Source: Asterias rubens
Taxonomy: Eukaryota; Echinodermata; Asteroidea; Forcipulatida; Asteriidae
Direction of reading: 5' to 3'
DNA length: 64,000 nt
Assembly (NCBI RefSeq): GCF_902459465.1
Contig: NC_047066.1
Location: 17,921,047-17,985,046 of the forward strand
The stretch's first letter is position 1; each line of letters opens with the position of its first letter. The position numbers and the translations under genes are program-made. Shown here in pieces: positions 1-11,498 of this stretch. The notes beneath the pieces are model-generated. The model ran no database searches, had not been told where the DNA came from, and saw nothing but the letters and a program-made list of their open reading frames with translations.

Positions 1-215
1 TTGTAGCTAAGCACAACAAAGTAATCTTCACAGAGCTTTAGCTGAAAATATTGCTTAGCAGTTTCCAGCTCAGCAGAAATGAGCAGGATACCATACCAGT
101 CACAAATTGTTCACATAGCATGGGAGTTATAGGCTGGTAACCATATTTTGGTTAGCATATTTATGTTTGTGCTTAGCTACTTTTGGGCTTTAAGCACCTC
201 TATGAAATTGTGCAA
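1..215. repeat. R3-family interspersed repeat (TTCATA...GCTTAGC type)
   Basis: This copy reaches the window edge. It contains the words that recur in about ten places here: GCTAAGCA, AGCAGAAATGAGCAGG, CCAGTCACAA, GGTAACC and a terminal TATGAAATTG. Complete copies begin and end with inverted forms of a TTTCATA-G-GCTTAGCAG block, as expected of a MITE. Other copies lie near 9995-10150, 10430-10625, 11832-12060, 21030-21322, 32676-32880, 33670-33915, 34700-34815, 35715-35895, 37855-38020 and 48288-48568. Confidence 0.55.
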
Positions 216-581
216 GTTTCAAAATCCAAATACCAGAAATCATAGATAAACTTTTTGCAACAGATTGTATGCTAGTAACACTTTTTACTATGAGGAATAT
301 TTTCTTGCCCAATAGATTTTCGTGCAACAGTTCTGTCATCGTATCAGGTATTCCTGTCGAGACACTACTGGTTTTAAATCATGTTTTTTCACTTGGTCAA
401 TTAATTAATTTATCAAGAAAATATGAAAATACTTATTGGCTCAGAGATTATGGTTTCGTCAGCCTGTCCATATTATTAGGCAAAACTTGTGAAGGACATT
501 TTTATTTAATTGTCTAGTTTTTCATTAATATCAAATAATAATTTGCTTTTAAGATCTTTGTCCACTATGCAAATAATAACT

Positions 582-772
582 CTTAAAGGCACTGTACACC
601 TTACGTAGATTTGAGTGAGATATTACCTCTTTCTCAAAAACTATGTCACTCCAGAGGGAGCCGTTTCTCAAAATGTTGTATACTATCAACAGCACTCCCA
701 TGCTCGTAACCAAGTAAGTTTTTATGCTAACAATTATGTTGAGTAATTACCACGAGTGTCCAGTGTCTTTAA
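582..772. repeat. R1-family MITE, internally deleted copy
   Basis: It starts with TTAAAGGCACTG and ends with AGTGTCTTTAA, the inverted termini of the commonest repeat in the window (family R1, about 300-400 bp). Internal landmarks are CAGAGGGAGCCGTTTCTCA and the stretch reading TTTTTATGCTAACAATTAT. The half of the element that carries the GTCAAAGACCAGT block is missing. Confidence 0.6.
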
Positions 773-2340
773 GTCAACAACAAAGATTATGGCTACTTAG
801 TAATTATTGAGTTATGAGCTACCTTTAAAAATTTGTGAAGCTTTAAATTGTGGAGTAAAATAAGTGTGCCTTGCAAGAAATCTGATTTTAAGATAATGTT
901 GTTTTCCTCCTGGTAACAAAAGTCTATACCAGACCCACTATCTTTCTGAAATCTTGAAGCCACTCTTTCGAGAAGTATTCCACCCCGAGAAACAGTAAAT
1001 TTTTCTCCAACTTTGTGAGTTCAAAATACACACATTGTGTGCTTGCTTGCAAATGGTACTCTTACTTTTTACAAGAACATTTATTTGAATGTTAGATTAC
1101 ATCTGCCTCCGACATTAAATAACTAACATGTCTACTTACAAATGAAATCAACAAGCTTCTTGCTCATTTAGGATTCCTTCATTAATGCCTTGAAGACCGT
1201 GAGGTTTCAATAATAAAAATTACTTTTTCTCTCAAACTCTGAAGCTTTAAAGATTGTAATGAGAGTTGTTGGCTACACTCTGTAAGTTTTAGGATATCAG
1301 CTTTTTTTATGCTGTGAGATGAAAACATTGAGGTGTCCTAAGATGTAACAGGACACAAAACAAGGAAGTCAAAAACTTCTATTTATGCTTAACAATGTAA
1401 CTCATTGCAATCTTGCTTCTGCATCTCTCCTGCGCCAGGAGTGTCTTTTAGACAGACATGGCACATTATTATATTTGTTATTATAATTTATTATATTATT
1501 ATTAAATGAACTAGCCATTACTAGGGGCGTTTAATTTGCCCTTGTCATCAAAATATGGTGATCCATTAATGATGACTCCATTTATACATCATTTAAATTT
1601 TCAGATCAATTTTGCCAAAGTGTACCTTAAATAAATTGGATCCGATTTGCCTGATCTAAATTTTGTAAATTTGTTTTAGGTCAGGCATGGTGTACAGCAC
1701 ATTCCAGATCTTTTACTTATCATCATACGATGCGAAATAATTTCATTCCTAGTTTATCGTTCAACTTGAGAAGAAATATCAATGGTTTGTACTAAAAACC
1801 TTTTTAAGTATTTAAAATTGTAATTTTGTACAGTTACAGGGGTTTTGTTAATCAAAAACATGTTTCCTATCTTTTAAATCTGTAATCAGTCTGTAGGGAC
1901 AGACCTCTCATTTCGGGTTAGGCTGGTGCCAGCATTTCATCCCCAAAAATGTTGTGGCATGTGATGAGATATTCTGTTGGTATGAGTGCTGCAAAAACAG
2001 ACCACCCTTTGATGTTAGTGTAAAACAACCACAGGTATTTTACCTTCCTCTTGCGTAACCCTCACACATATTAACAGGTGATATGTAGACAGTGGGCTGA
2101 CTATACGCAGTTGCAGGTCTCGGAAATGTGTGACAGGTAGACACCATCTACATATTAAGACAAACAAATGTTTATTATTAAGGTATATTTAGACTGTGAC
2201 ATTAAACAATGTAATTTTAGTTTTTCATGTACTAAAAAGAAAAAAGATAATGATGATTGAGATCGAACGAGATGTAAGCATTTGAAGGAACAGCCATTAT
2301 GTTGAGGTATGTGTGAATTTTGTTTTCAAATTATTTACTT
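773..2340. other. Intergenic or intronic DNA with no recognised gene
   Basis: AT-rich sequence with short ATT microsatellites around 1475-1505. Around 2050-2130 the minus strand holds an open stretch before a possible GTAAAA donor whose CGAGACCTGCAACTGC resembles part of the Y exons downstream. It might be a degenerate further copy, but the match is short. Confidence 0.4.
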
Positions 2341-2361
2341 CCCAAATCCCCCCCCCCCCAA
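2341..2361. repeat. Short homopolymer (C) tract
   Basis: A run of C followed by A-rich sequence. Similar C or G runs occur at about 3661-3674, 4037-4052, 5757-5773, 15699-15716 and 16793-16809. Confidence 0.8.
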
Positions 2362-2601
2362 GAAAAGTTGTTATTATTTCAGTTTGTGTAGATATATCTA
2401 ACAGCCACAGGAGCGGAATGTTTTCAACGGAGGGCGGAGCCTAATGGATCGGTCTATTGCATGAACTATCATGACAAAGTAGTGAAAAAATTAATGAAAA
2501 CAAAACTGGGATAGATTCATGATTGATCCATCAGCTTCATAATGTGCAAAATAATTTCCGCAACCTTTTATAAAGGAAGGGGAGAGCAGTTCTTACCTGA
2601 T

Positions 2602-5600
2602 TCAATGTAAATGGTTAGGAAGCTCATCCACTGCAGGTCTCTGACATCTACTTGGTTGATGAGTAGATCTCTGTGGAGATGACAATCCTCGCTGTCTGAT
2701 GACTGCCCCAGCTATCAATGCAAACAGAAAATACAATAACGCTTTATTAAGCTTTGAAGTAAGAGCAAGTAATAAAGTACAAGGGCAGTTTGAACATTTA
2801 CCATTAAAGATCAACTTCAACGTTTTTAATAGGAATAATAATAATAAAGGCTTTTTATTCAGCGCTCAGGTCGGTCACATAGTGGCGCTCATGGCGCTTC
2901 AACATTTTCACCCCTGGTCACTTGGCCATAAATAATTCCTTAAACTATCTCAGCTCCCTGGGAAGTATACAGCCTGTGCTGCCAAATACTAAGCTAATCA
3001 ATCACAAGAACCAACTCTGCCCTCGGAGGTACCCATTTACCCCAGGGTGGAGAGAAGCTTATTGGACATAAGTGTCATGTGTAATAATTACATACAATTG
3101 AGTAAAACTCAATCAAATTGGTTTAAAAAAAAAAATTCAGCTGTCCCAAAATCTCAAATTAATGCTGGTTCATATAGTTCAATTTAACTAATGACGATGA
3201 AAGCCCCGATTCTTTAGCTGGTATGTTTATAAAACCTTTTTGTCTGTGGTTTTTGTTGAGCCAAGATTATAAAAAGTCTAAAAAAGCAACACTTTGAACT
3301 ATTAGTTAATGAACACGCATGTTAAAACTGGTTCTTACCTGTTGATGGGGAAGACCTTGCTGTACTTTGACACTGGGTAGAATGTGCATCAAGCATCTAC
3401 TATTGAAGAGGTAGACTTCATCTGACAATGGCATCCGTCTGTAGCTAAACAAAAATAAACAATATCTTGTAAAAGAGGTGTGTTGTTGTGCGTCTTCATC
3501 TGCAGCAACAATTTAATAAGGCTTTTCAGATTTGAGGGCGGCATTCAAGTCATCTGAAAACACTTGATTTTAACAATTCAAGCAAAATGAAAAAGATGGC
3601 CCATGTTTCTGTGATATTTTTTTTTCTCTCGCATGTCCACTGTTTTTTAGTTTTTTTTTTTAGGGGGGGGGGGGTTGAAGAATCGAGCAGGTGATGATTA
3701 TACTCGTCTTTTTTATGAAACTCCATGTTCTAGAATAATGGCACAGGTTTTAAGGTGTTAGAATACTTTAGAGATCATAGTGGCCTGAATCAGCTGTGAC
3801 CTTAAGCCAGACTCTTAACCATTGCTTCGTACTTCAGATGGGACGTAAAGCCGTTGGTCCCGTGTGTTGTGTAACGCATGTAAAAGAACCCAGTGCACTT
3901 ATCAAAGAGAGAAGGGGTTCGCCCCAGTGCTTCTGGCCCTAGCACCTTGTGAGCCAAGATTATAAGAAGTCTAAATAAGCAACATCTTGCGCTATTAGTT
4001 ATTGAACCCACATGTTGAAACTTGTTTTTTTGTCACTCCCCCCCCCCCCCCCGTTCAATTTTACAGTTTGGTGGCCAGTAGGAGGTACAATAGAAGAAAG
4101 GTGGCAAGTTTGCCAATGGATGAAGGAAACTATGATAGATTTATGAACTAACAGCTGTTCTAATGTTCACGACTCGGGAGTTTCCCTTACCTTTTACCAA
4201 GGAGAGAGCAGCTCATTTATCAGACTCTCTGTACATTGTTAGGAAGCTCATCAACTCCAGGTCTCAGACATCTACTTGAGTGATGTGTAGATCTCTGTGG
4301 AGACGACAACCCTCGCTGTATCATACAAACAAATAAAACAATAAAGCCTTATTTAGCAAGTAACAACAATAACAAGTAATAAGCACAAGGGTAGTTTGAG
4401 ATTTATCAATAAAGATCACCTCAAGCAAGATTTAAATGTTTGTTCTTTTGTTTTAAAACAAAACTGAGTGTGTAATGATTTACAATTATACACACTCGTT
4501 TTCCTTCTATATATCTAAAAATGGGTTCATAATTAAACAAAACTTGTTTTGATTTGTGTCAAGCTCAGCAAAAATGCAGAGTTTTCATGAAAACAGCGCT
4601 GTGAGGTCTGGATACACGCATTGGAAGTTTCACATTAGCGGAGATAAACAATCTTCAAGTTCATGATTTGACAAATTTTTTATCACAACACAGACTGCTT
4701 TTACACTCGTTTTCTGAGGAAGTGGTAATTCAGTTTTAATTTCACCATTTGATTTTATGGGTCTTTAGTGCTGGGAACCATGAAAAGCGCCACCAATGGC
4801 AGGAAAAAACACCTGTTCAAAAAATGAAGGGGGTGGGTAGGTTTTGTTTTAATCAAATTTCACCAAAAAATACAGAGAATTTCACCAAAAAATACAGAGA
4901 ATTTCACCAAAAAACTACAGAGAGAAGAACTTTACACTTCTCATGATGCATCTCAAATTATGTGGTTGTTGATATTGTTCAATTTAACTGTTGATGAAGA
5001 CATCCTTGATTCTTTAGCATGTATGTTTATAAAACCATATTTTTTAGTGGCCTATGTTAGGCCAGAATTTTAAATAGTCCAAATAAGCAACACTATTGAA
5101 CCTCCATGTTGAAACTGGTTCTTACCTTTTGTTTGGGAAGACATCGTTGTACTTTGACACTGGGCAGCATGGACATCATGCATCTACTTTTGGAGGGGTA
5201 GACTTCATCCGACATTGGCATCTGTCTGTAGCTAACAAGAATAAACAATATTATGTAAAAGAGGTGTGTTGTGGTTTTTCTTCATCTGCAGCAATCGTTT
5301 AATAATGCTTTGACCAGAGGGCCCCATTCAAGTCATCTCAACATCTTTCAACCATTCAGGCAAAATAAAAAATATGGCCCATGTTTCTGTTGTTTGTACA
5401 CCGGGGGTTATTTTGTTGATTGAGGACTCGAGTAGGTGACAATTCCACTCTTTTTCGGGTGAATCTCTGTGTACTAAGTTTCTGAATACTTTAGAGACCA
5501 TAGCGACCTGAATCAGCTTGTACCAAAAATAACGCTCAAAGCGGCTGCAAACAGCTGCAAAAAGTTTACCAGCTGCCACACAACCAAAAGGTGAAAATGG

Positions 5601-6026
5601 TAGGAAATTTGGCTTCAGGTTTTTTTTTTTATGACAAACTTTGCAAAGCAAAACAACCCCCACACTACAATTTGTGTTTACTAGTTATCACTCTTGGTGT
5701 TAAATTTTGATGCAAGGAAAATTTGATATTTGATTTTCCCAAAAACAGTATTAATTCCCCCCCCCCCCCCCCCACAACATACAGTTCACTCAATTTTACA
5801 GTTCGGTTGCCAGTAGAAGGTACAATAGAAGAAAGGTGGCAAGTTTGCCAAGAAATGAAGGAAACTATGATATATTTGTGAATGAACATCTGTTCTAATC
5901 TAATGTTCACGACTCAGGAGTTTCGTATTACCTTTTATCAAGGAGAGAGCAGTTCATTTATCAGACTCTTTGTACATTGTTTATAGGAAGCTCATCAACT
6001 GCAGGTCTCAGACATCTACTTGGTTC
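2602..6026 (-). CDS. Candidate gene with tandemly duplicated X and Y exons, unknown product
   Basis: Five exon-like segments lie on the minus strand, in gene order: Y3 6026-5961, X2 5225-5126, Y2 4315-4220, X1 3438-3339 and Y1 2691-2602. X exons are 100 nt, flanked by ctacag and GTAAGAACC, start with one leftover base and are open for 33 codons (…SDEVY…SRC…LPSVKVQ…). Y exons follow a cag acceptor in phase 0, read RGLSSPQRSTH…SRC.RP.VDELPN and end in an in-frame stop. Frame and splice sites persist in diverged copies (X1 RMPLSDEVYLFNSRC, X2 QMPMSDEVYPSKSRC). That supports coding, but the flanking DNA is duplicated too, so conservation is not exon-specific. Each Y could be an alternative last exon. 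No upstream exon was identified with confidence and no family recognised. Confidence 0.35.
3785..3960 (+). mobile_element. SINE body fragment (S1 family)
   Basis: Contains the conserved body CTTCAGATGGGACGTAAAGC, the CCGTGTGTTGTGTAACGCA stretch, AAAAGAACCCAGTGCACTT and AGAAGGGGTTCGCCCC. The same body recurs at 17290-17395, 18006-18062 and 57720-57960, and follows a tRNA-like head at 48110-48285. The tRNA-like head is missing here. Confidence 0.55.
4857..4921. repeat. Short tandem repeat, about 22-bp unit x3
   Basis: Three consecutive copies of a unit reading AATTTCACCAAAAAATACAG, with one small variation in the third. Confidence 0.85.
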
Positions 6027-6359
6027 CTGTAACATGCAAAAAAAAATATAAGAAATATTTCCTTCAATATTAATCAAAATATGTTGATACTGTTTTAGCC
6101 GCATATGATATTGGTACCTTTGTGTAAACAAACTACACCGAAACAGGAGCATGCCTATGGACATGGTGTCAATCATACAGGGACAGACTTTCTCTCTTTG
6201 CCTAGAGAGCAGAAGTGGCAACGAAATCACGTCTTTTCTTTGTTGGTAGAAGAAGAAAAAACGGAGCATGGCGGGGCAAAAAATCGTTAAAAATAACCCA
6301 ATTATTAAACTGTCGGTCATCGGTTTTTTTTTTGTAGAACTGTTTTTAGTTGGCTTCAT

Positions 6360-7062
6360 CCTTTGATATATCGAGTAAACTCGATATTGAATTTTTTATA
6401 TATTGGTTATTTAAAAAACTGGCATCAACGGACGTTAGTTGATGGAGAATGAGCAACGAACTCAGCTGCTGGTAATTTGCTCAAAACATTCTGGAATTTT
6501 TTCTGTCTATTGTTTAATTCATTCTATCTAATTAATTTTAGTTATTTGATAGTCATTGAGTATTGACATTGTCATTGATGGTTGATATTGTTAGGCAGTT
6601 TCATCAAAATTTGAAGTTGCTCTGATCAAACTGATTTTGATTTCATGTTAAAGGGCATTACATGCCATTTAAAATGAGGGGTCTCCCAAGGTCTTGGGAA
6701 TTTTAGAACAAAAGTTATTGCACAATTTATATCGTCAAATTTGCCCTTTTTGAGGGAAAATATTGCAAGCACAATTTGTGACCATACATGAACATGTACG
6801 TGTATATGCGTATACACAGTATAGGTAGGGAGGCCAGTGAAACGACTGTTTTCAGATTTATATCTGTAAGCGTGTAAAAAACAAAATTTATAATCAGCGT
6901 TTGCTGACCTTTTCATTCATCAAAAGGAGGAATTTAAACAATAGTTCAGTAGATGAAAGATTGATCTTTTCATTTGTGTTATTTTTTGTCCCAATGGGTA
7001 TGGTTTATGAGATGAATTATTTCAAGAAAATCCCGCTTAATCAGCGCTGACTTACCGACGCG
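6360..7062. other. No recognised gene
   Basis: AT-rich sequence. One short plus-strand ATG-led open stretch at 6451-6480 (MENEQRTQLL) ends at a GTAATT donor-like site. It could be a first coding exon of the plus-strand gene ending at 8907, but ten codons are too few to call. Confidence 0.3.
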
Positions 7063-7450
7063 TCAACTCTTGGGCGCGGCCATCTTGATTTCTGGTCCTA
7101 ATGCCAACTCGCGTTTTAGGCTAGATCTCGCGAGATTTAGGGGGGTTTGCATAGATGATGTCATCATTTTGTAGAAGAAAGCAAGCTCTTTCGTTTGATG
7201 TGTGACATGCCAACTTTCGCGAATGTGGTGACTCCTTAACAAGACTGTTTGCAAGAGGCCAAAAAAGGTACAGTTTTCTACCATGTTTTTTACTTAAAGA
7301 ACTCTAAAATACACACATCAGGAGTCGATGAAACTTATATGAAACTATGTTTTTCTGAACACTTATACATTCACCAATAAAGGATACATTTTTTTATTTT
7401 TTTTAACGAAGGCGCAAAATGGGCGCATGGGCTATTTTAATGGGGAGGTC

Positions 7451-7593
7451 TAAAGGCCGGTTTATAGTCGGTCGCGCGACGGAAATCTTGCGCGCAATCC
7501 TAAGACTGAGGCCTAAAAACCGTGTCTTTTTATGATCGCGCGTCCAGATTTCCGACGCCCGACCATCGCGCGACCGACTATAACTCGGCCTTA
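7451..7593. mobile_element. Palindromic MITE, first copy
   Basis: Long terminal inverted repeats: AAGGCCGGTTTATAGTCGGT with CGCGCGACGGAAATC at the left, and the matching GATTTCCGACG plus CGCGCGACCGACTATAACTC at the right. CpG content is much higher than in the surroundings. TTA/TAA borders the ends. It has no coding capacity. Confidence 0.75.
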
Positions 7594-7832
7594 ATGGCAA
7601 ACGCCAAAAACATCGTTGCAGTTGTGAGTGGAATTTTATTCAGGCTTTGTTGACAACAGTCAACACAGTGCATGTGTTGTAAGGCCTATACTTTTTGTTT
7701 ACATTGTTTATACCACAATTTCTTTACCATTTAATGACATTGTTGATGATAAACATTTAAATTTAATTCAATAATAAATAAAACAAACTTAAATTTTTGT
7801 TATTTATAATTTGTTTTATTTATTTTCTCTAG

Positions 7833-7871
7833 ACTAGAAGAGGATGAATTTGCTTCCCATCTATGGTTTAT
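7833..7871 (+). pseudogene. Truncated duplicate of exon a
   Basis: After the same tctctag acceptor the sequence repeats the first codons of exon a (LEEDEFASHLWF) and then runs into the duplication junction, where the frame meets a stop in CATTTTGTAG. It lacks the donor and the second half of the exon. Confidence 0.7.
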
Positions 7872-8157
7872 CATTTTGTAGAAGAAAGCAAGCTCTTTCG
7901 TTTGATGTGTGACATGCCAACTTTCGCGAATGTGGTGACTCCTTAACAAGACTGTTTGCAAGAGGCCAAAAAAGGTACAGTTTTCTACCATGTTTTTTAC
8001 TTAAAGAACTCTAAAATACACACATCAGGAGTCGATGAAACTTATATGAAACTATGTTTTTCTGAACACTTATACATTCACCAATAAAGGATACATTTTT
8101 TTATTTTTTTTAACGAAGGCGCAAAATGGGCGCATGGGCGATTTTAATGGGGAGGTC

Positions 8158-8300
8158 TAAAGGCCGGTTTATAGTCGGTCGCGCGACGGAAATCTTGCGC
8201 GCAATCCTAAGACTGAGGCCTAAAAACCGTGTCTTTTTATGATCGCGCGTCCAGATTTCCGACGCCCGACCATCGCGCGACCGACTATAACTCGGCCTTA
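8158..8300. mobile_element. Palindromic MITE, second copy
   Basis: Same element as at 7451-7593, copied as part of the 707-bp tandem duplication rather than by an independent insertion: the flanks are also identical. Confidence 0.75.
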
Positions 8301-8539
8301 ATGGCAAACGCCAAAAACATCGTTGCAGTTGTGAGTGGAATTTTATTCAGGCTTTGTTGACAACAGTCAACACAGTGCATGTGTTGTAAGGCCTATACTT
8401 TTTGTTTACATTGTTTATACCACAATTTCTTTACCATTTAATGACATTGTTGATGATAAACATTTAAATTTAATTCAATAATAAATAAAACAAACTTAAA
8501 TTTTTGTTATTTATAATTTGTTTTATTTATTTTCTCTAG

Positions 8540-8907
8540 ACTAAAAGAGGATGAATTTGCTTCCCATCTATGGTTTATGATGAACTTTTTCAAGGGCCCT
8601 GACAAATCAAGTACAATTAATAATTACCTTTTTTGTACAATTAATATGCAGATATACAGATATTTCGGAGTCAGATATATCAGATGAGGAGCAAGACTCC
8701 ATGTGGCTAGCATATATTGACGAAAATAAAGGCTGGTACAATGTAAGCACACATTCTTGTTTAACAAAATTGTTAAAATAACAATTTTGTTAATAGGTCC
8801 CTGGATATCCATCTTGGTTCAACATCAAATATGACGAAGATGAGCAGCTGTACACATACCAATTAATGGAAGATTACATAAAAGGAGACCTCCAAATTGA
8901 TTTTTAA
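8540..8907 (+). CDS. 3' exons of an unrecognised protein-coding gene
   Basis: Three short exons join in frame. Exon a is 8540-8610 (tctctag before, GTACAA after), exon b 8660-8742 (atacag before, GTAAGC after), exon c 8797-8907 (gttaatag before, TAA stop at 8905-8907). Phases fit: a ends with one base and b supplies two; b ends on a codon boundary. The joined frame has no stop and reads as soluble, acidic and aromatic-rich: EDEFASHLWFMMNFF, then an acidic SESDISDEEQD stretch, then WYNVPGYPSWFNIKYDEDE and a C-terminus ending GDLQIDF. I do not recognise the family. Upstream exons were not found; exon a needs a preceding exon ending in phase 2. A partial second copy of exon a lies at 7833-7871 in the duplicated unit and is cut by the duplication junction. 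The exon structure makes a real gene likely. Confidence 0.6.
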
Positions 8908-9000
8908 GGTAATTTAGTTCATGTATGATGAATTTGAAGTTATTTTTGTTATGGCCACCCAACATACAATTTTGTGATTTTGGATTTGCGTCAGTAAAAT

Positions 9001-9343
9001 CTTACAGACAGAAAACGCCTATTTTTGAACTTTAAATTACCATAACTTCTCTATACTTTCAGCTATGAAGCTGATTTTTACACCATTGCATTTCTCTTTA
9101 AATTCTCTTTTCAATGGTACTAAACTTGTGGGGTTCCTTTAAAAAAAAACATGAAAAGTGCCGGCCTCCCTACTTACAGACAGAAAACGCCTATTTTTGA
9201 ACTTTAAATTACCATAACTTCTCTATACTTTCAGCTATGAAGCTGATTTTTACACCATTGAATTTCTCTTTAAATTCTCTTTACAATGGTACCAAACTTG
9301 TGGGGTTCGTAAAAAAAAACATGAAAAGTGCCGGCCTCCCTAG
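9001..9343. repeat. Tandem repeat, 172-bp unit x2
   Basis: CTTACAGACAGAAAACGCCT starts at 9001 and again at 9173. The copies share the following GAACTTTAAATTACCATAAC, CAGCTATGAAGCTGATTTTT and the end CATGAAAAGTGCCGGCCTCC, with a few substitutions. Nothing coding was recognised. Confidence 0.85.
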
Positions 9344-9994
9344 TATAGGTTTATTAACAGAATATTATTGTATTTATTTTTTTATTAATTTTTGGGAGGG
9401 TGGTAATTTTTTTTGTGATTCTGACAAATTTTGTTTGTCGCTACGTGTCTGTTTCTGGCTTTAAAGATTCATTTGATATCTCTAGAAAAAAAACAAAAAA
9501 TACTTTGAAAGTATGGGTCGGAAATTCAAACAGCATGCAGTGTAACGTGTGTAACGTAGGCTATACGGCGCGGGTAAAATCGCCATTTTAAAAAGTGAAT
9601 CCGCGCTTACCTAAAAAATAAACTCATAATTTGTTGAAGTATTACAACCTATGCAAAGATCAGTTGAATTTTTCAAATGAGAAATACCTGAAGAAATGTT
9701 CGATTCATTTAGAAGAAGGAAGAGTGGTGGTTAATGAAGAAATAATTGACATTTACCTCGGCCTCAAATTGATCACTTCGCATCGACACTCGCCTCGTCG
9801 TTGGAAATAGTCTGGCGCGCGAAGAACAGACCCAATGATACCGATTTCCGAATAATAGAAGTAACCGAAACACAAGCAGGTTACCAAAGTCGATATTTTC
9901 AAGAACACTAAATTTTGAAAACATAACGCTTATCGATAGGCAAAAGTAGCATAAAGATAACAAAACATGGAATCGATTCTAGGCAAAAATCGAC
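9344..9994. other. No recognised gene
   Basis: A minus-strand ATG at 9786-9784 opens MRSDQFEAE and meets a GTAAAT donor-like site near 9759. It could be a first coding exon of a minus-strand gene (for instance the X/Y exon gene), but nine codons prove nothing. Otherwise AT-rich sequence. Confidence 0.3.
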
Positions 9995-10625
9995 CCTTTT
10001 TGTTTTGGCAAGGAATATCAATGAGCAAGACCATGTCTTCTGCTAGGCAGCAATGAGCAGGGTACCAGTCACAACAAATTGTACATCTCACGTAATAGTT
10101 TGACTGGTAACCTTATTCTGGTAAGCATTTGGTTGTGCTTTTAGGTACGAAAGTGCACACACCTCGGTATTGCGCCCTCTTGGGATCAACACGGCTGTTA
10201 AAAAAATAAAGTTTATTTGAATGTATTTTCTGATAAAAACAATTTCGAGGAGTCTTGGAACTCTCGAGTATTCATTATTCCGGCATTCAATAAATAGAAG
10301 GACTGTGTTCCGTTTGTGTGAGTTTGCTGTATAGTCTTTGTTTTTAACATTTACTTTTTGCACAATCGTCCATGACAACCCGTCCAACCAACAAAAGAGC
10401 ATGCAAAGTGAAGCGAGATAGTTCTGAAACTGGGCCTAAATTTCATAAAACCGGTTAGCAGAAAATTCTTTGCTAAACAAAAACTTGGTGTAGCACCAGT
10501 CGCAACAATAAACTTTATGGAAAAGTAGCTGGTATTCCTGTTCCTGCTAAGCAAGATTTGTCTGTGCTTAGCAAGTTTTTGTACTCACCCAGCACTGACC
10601 AGACTTTATGAAATTGGGCTCCGGT
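9995..10625. repeat. Two R3-family repeat copies
   Basis: The first, about 9995-10150, shows CAATGAGCAGGGTACCAGTC and CTGGTAACC. The second, about 10430-10625, starts TGGGCCTAAATTTCATAAA and ends TTTATGAAATTGGGC, the terminal inverted repeats of the family. Confidence 0.6.
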
Positions 10626-10830
10626 GTCACTGAATAAAAACAATATTGTGCTGAAAATTGTTAAAATAATTTGACATGTATATATGAAGTTGTCTGCATT
10701 TTGCCCAATATGAGCCCCTCCTCATTCGGATGGTAATCCTACTTTGGATTGTGAGACATTCCACCACCTCAACAACAAGTATATCAGATGTATTACTGAT
10801 ATTTTGATTAACAGCAACAGCAACTGTGTG

Positions 10831-11239
10831 TATAGGTTTTCTGTGTCAATTTCGGCAAATGAGAAGAAATTTAACCACCAAACCATTCTATTTCGTGCGA
10901 AATTGAATGCTGCTTAAATTGGTCATTCAATTTCGTTTTGAGCCTATATAGGCAAAAATAATGTTGCGTCATTCGATTTAACAAATTAAACATCCAACTT
11001 AACATTCCAAAAAACAGTATTCCAATGGTTTTCCAATCCAACCAGCTTTGCTTAATATTGAATGTTATGCTAAATTGAACACATTGCTATAGGAATTCGA
11101 ATGACACAACACGAAATTGAATGTACGAATTCTGAATATGAAACACAGAAACAACTGGTTTGGCAATTTTTGTTTAAATTCGAACGCATGCAAATTAAAT
11201 TGGCTGTACTTTTACCGAAAATGACCAAGAAAACCTATA
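10831..11239. mobile_element. Palindromic non-autonomous DNA element
   Basis: Left end TATAGGTTTTCTGTGTCAAT then TTCGGCAAA; right end TTTACCGAAAATGACCAAG then AAAACCTATA. These are inverted copies. The interior is AT-rich, with repeated ATTCGAAT- and AATTGAATG-like words and no ORF. Confidence 0.6.
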
Positions 11240-11498
11240 CTACTTCTACAAACATTTAAAACTTACTCAACATTATATTCATACTCGACACACAAAAAAC
11301 GGCACACAAATTATTACACAACATTAACTATTTTTTATTACAACTTTCACTAGTAGGCCTAGGTTCTGTAAAACATACCGAAGAGAATAGAAAAAATATT
11401 TTAGAAATAAAAGAAAATGTACAGCATTTTCAGAGTTGATTCATGGCCATTCTAAAGACCAAATCGTCACCGTCAGTCAGTTGAGTGAGAGGATGTCT

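Larger units (their letters stand above)
2577..6030. repeat. Tandem segmental duplication, units about 1.6-1.8 kb
   Basis: The block around 2577-2700 (AGAGCAGTTC…CTGCAGGTCTC…ACATCTACTTG) recurs at 4199-4320 and again at 5939-6027. The block at 3322-3530 (GTTCTTACCTGTTGATGGGG … AGAGGTGTGTTGTTG) recurs at 5106-5300. Order and orientation are preserved, so a segment of about 1.7 kb was duplicated at least once and partly a second time. Identity by eye is near 80-85 percent, so the event is not recent. Confidence 0.7.
7165..8578. repeat. Recent tandem duplication, 707-bp unit x2
   Basis: Two copies, about 7165-7871 and 7872-8578, are offset by exactly 707 bp. By eye I find only two substitutions: GGGCTATTTT versus GGGCGATTTT near 7430/8137, and CTAGACTAGAAG versus CTAGACTAAAAG near 7828/8535. 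Each copy holds one palindromic MITE. The left junction TGGTTTAT/CATTTTGTAG falls inside the coding exon that is intact only in the second copy. Confidence 0.9.

Noticed and set aside
7063..8307. Repeated minus-strand ORFs (MVENCTFF…, MPLRPSYSR…)
   Set aside because: They lie in the duplicated repeat and MITE sequence; identical copies reflect the 707-bp duplication, not coding constraint.
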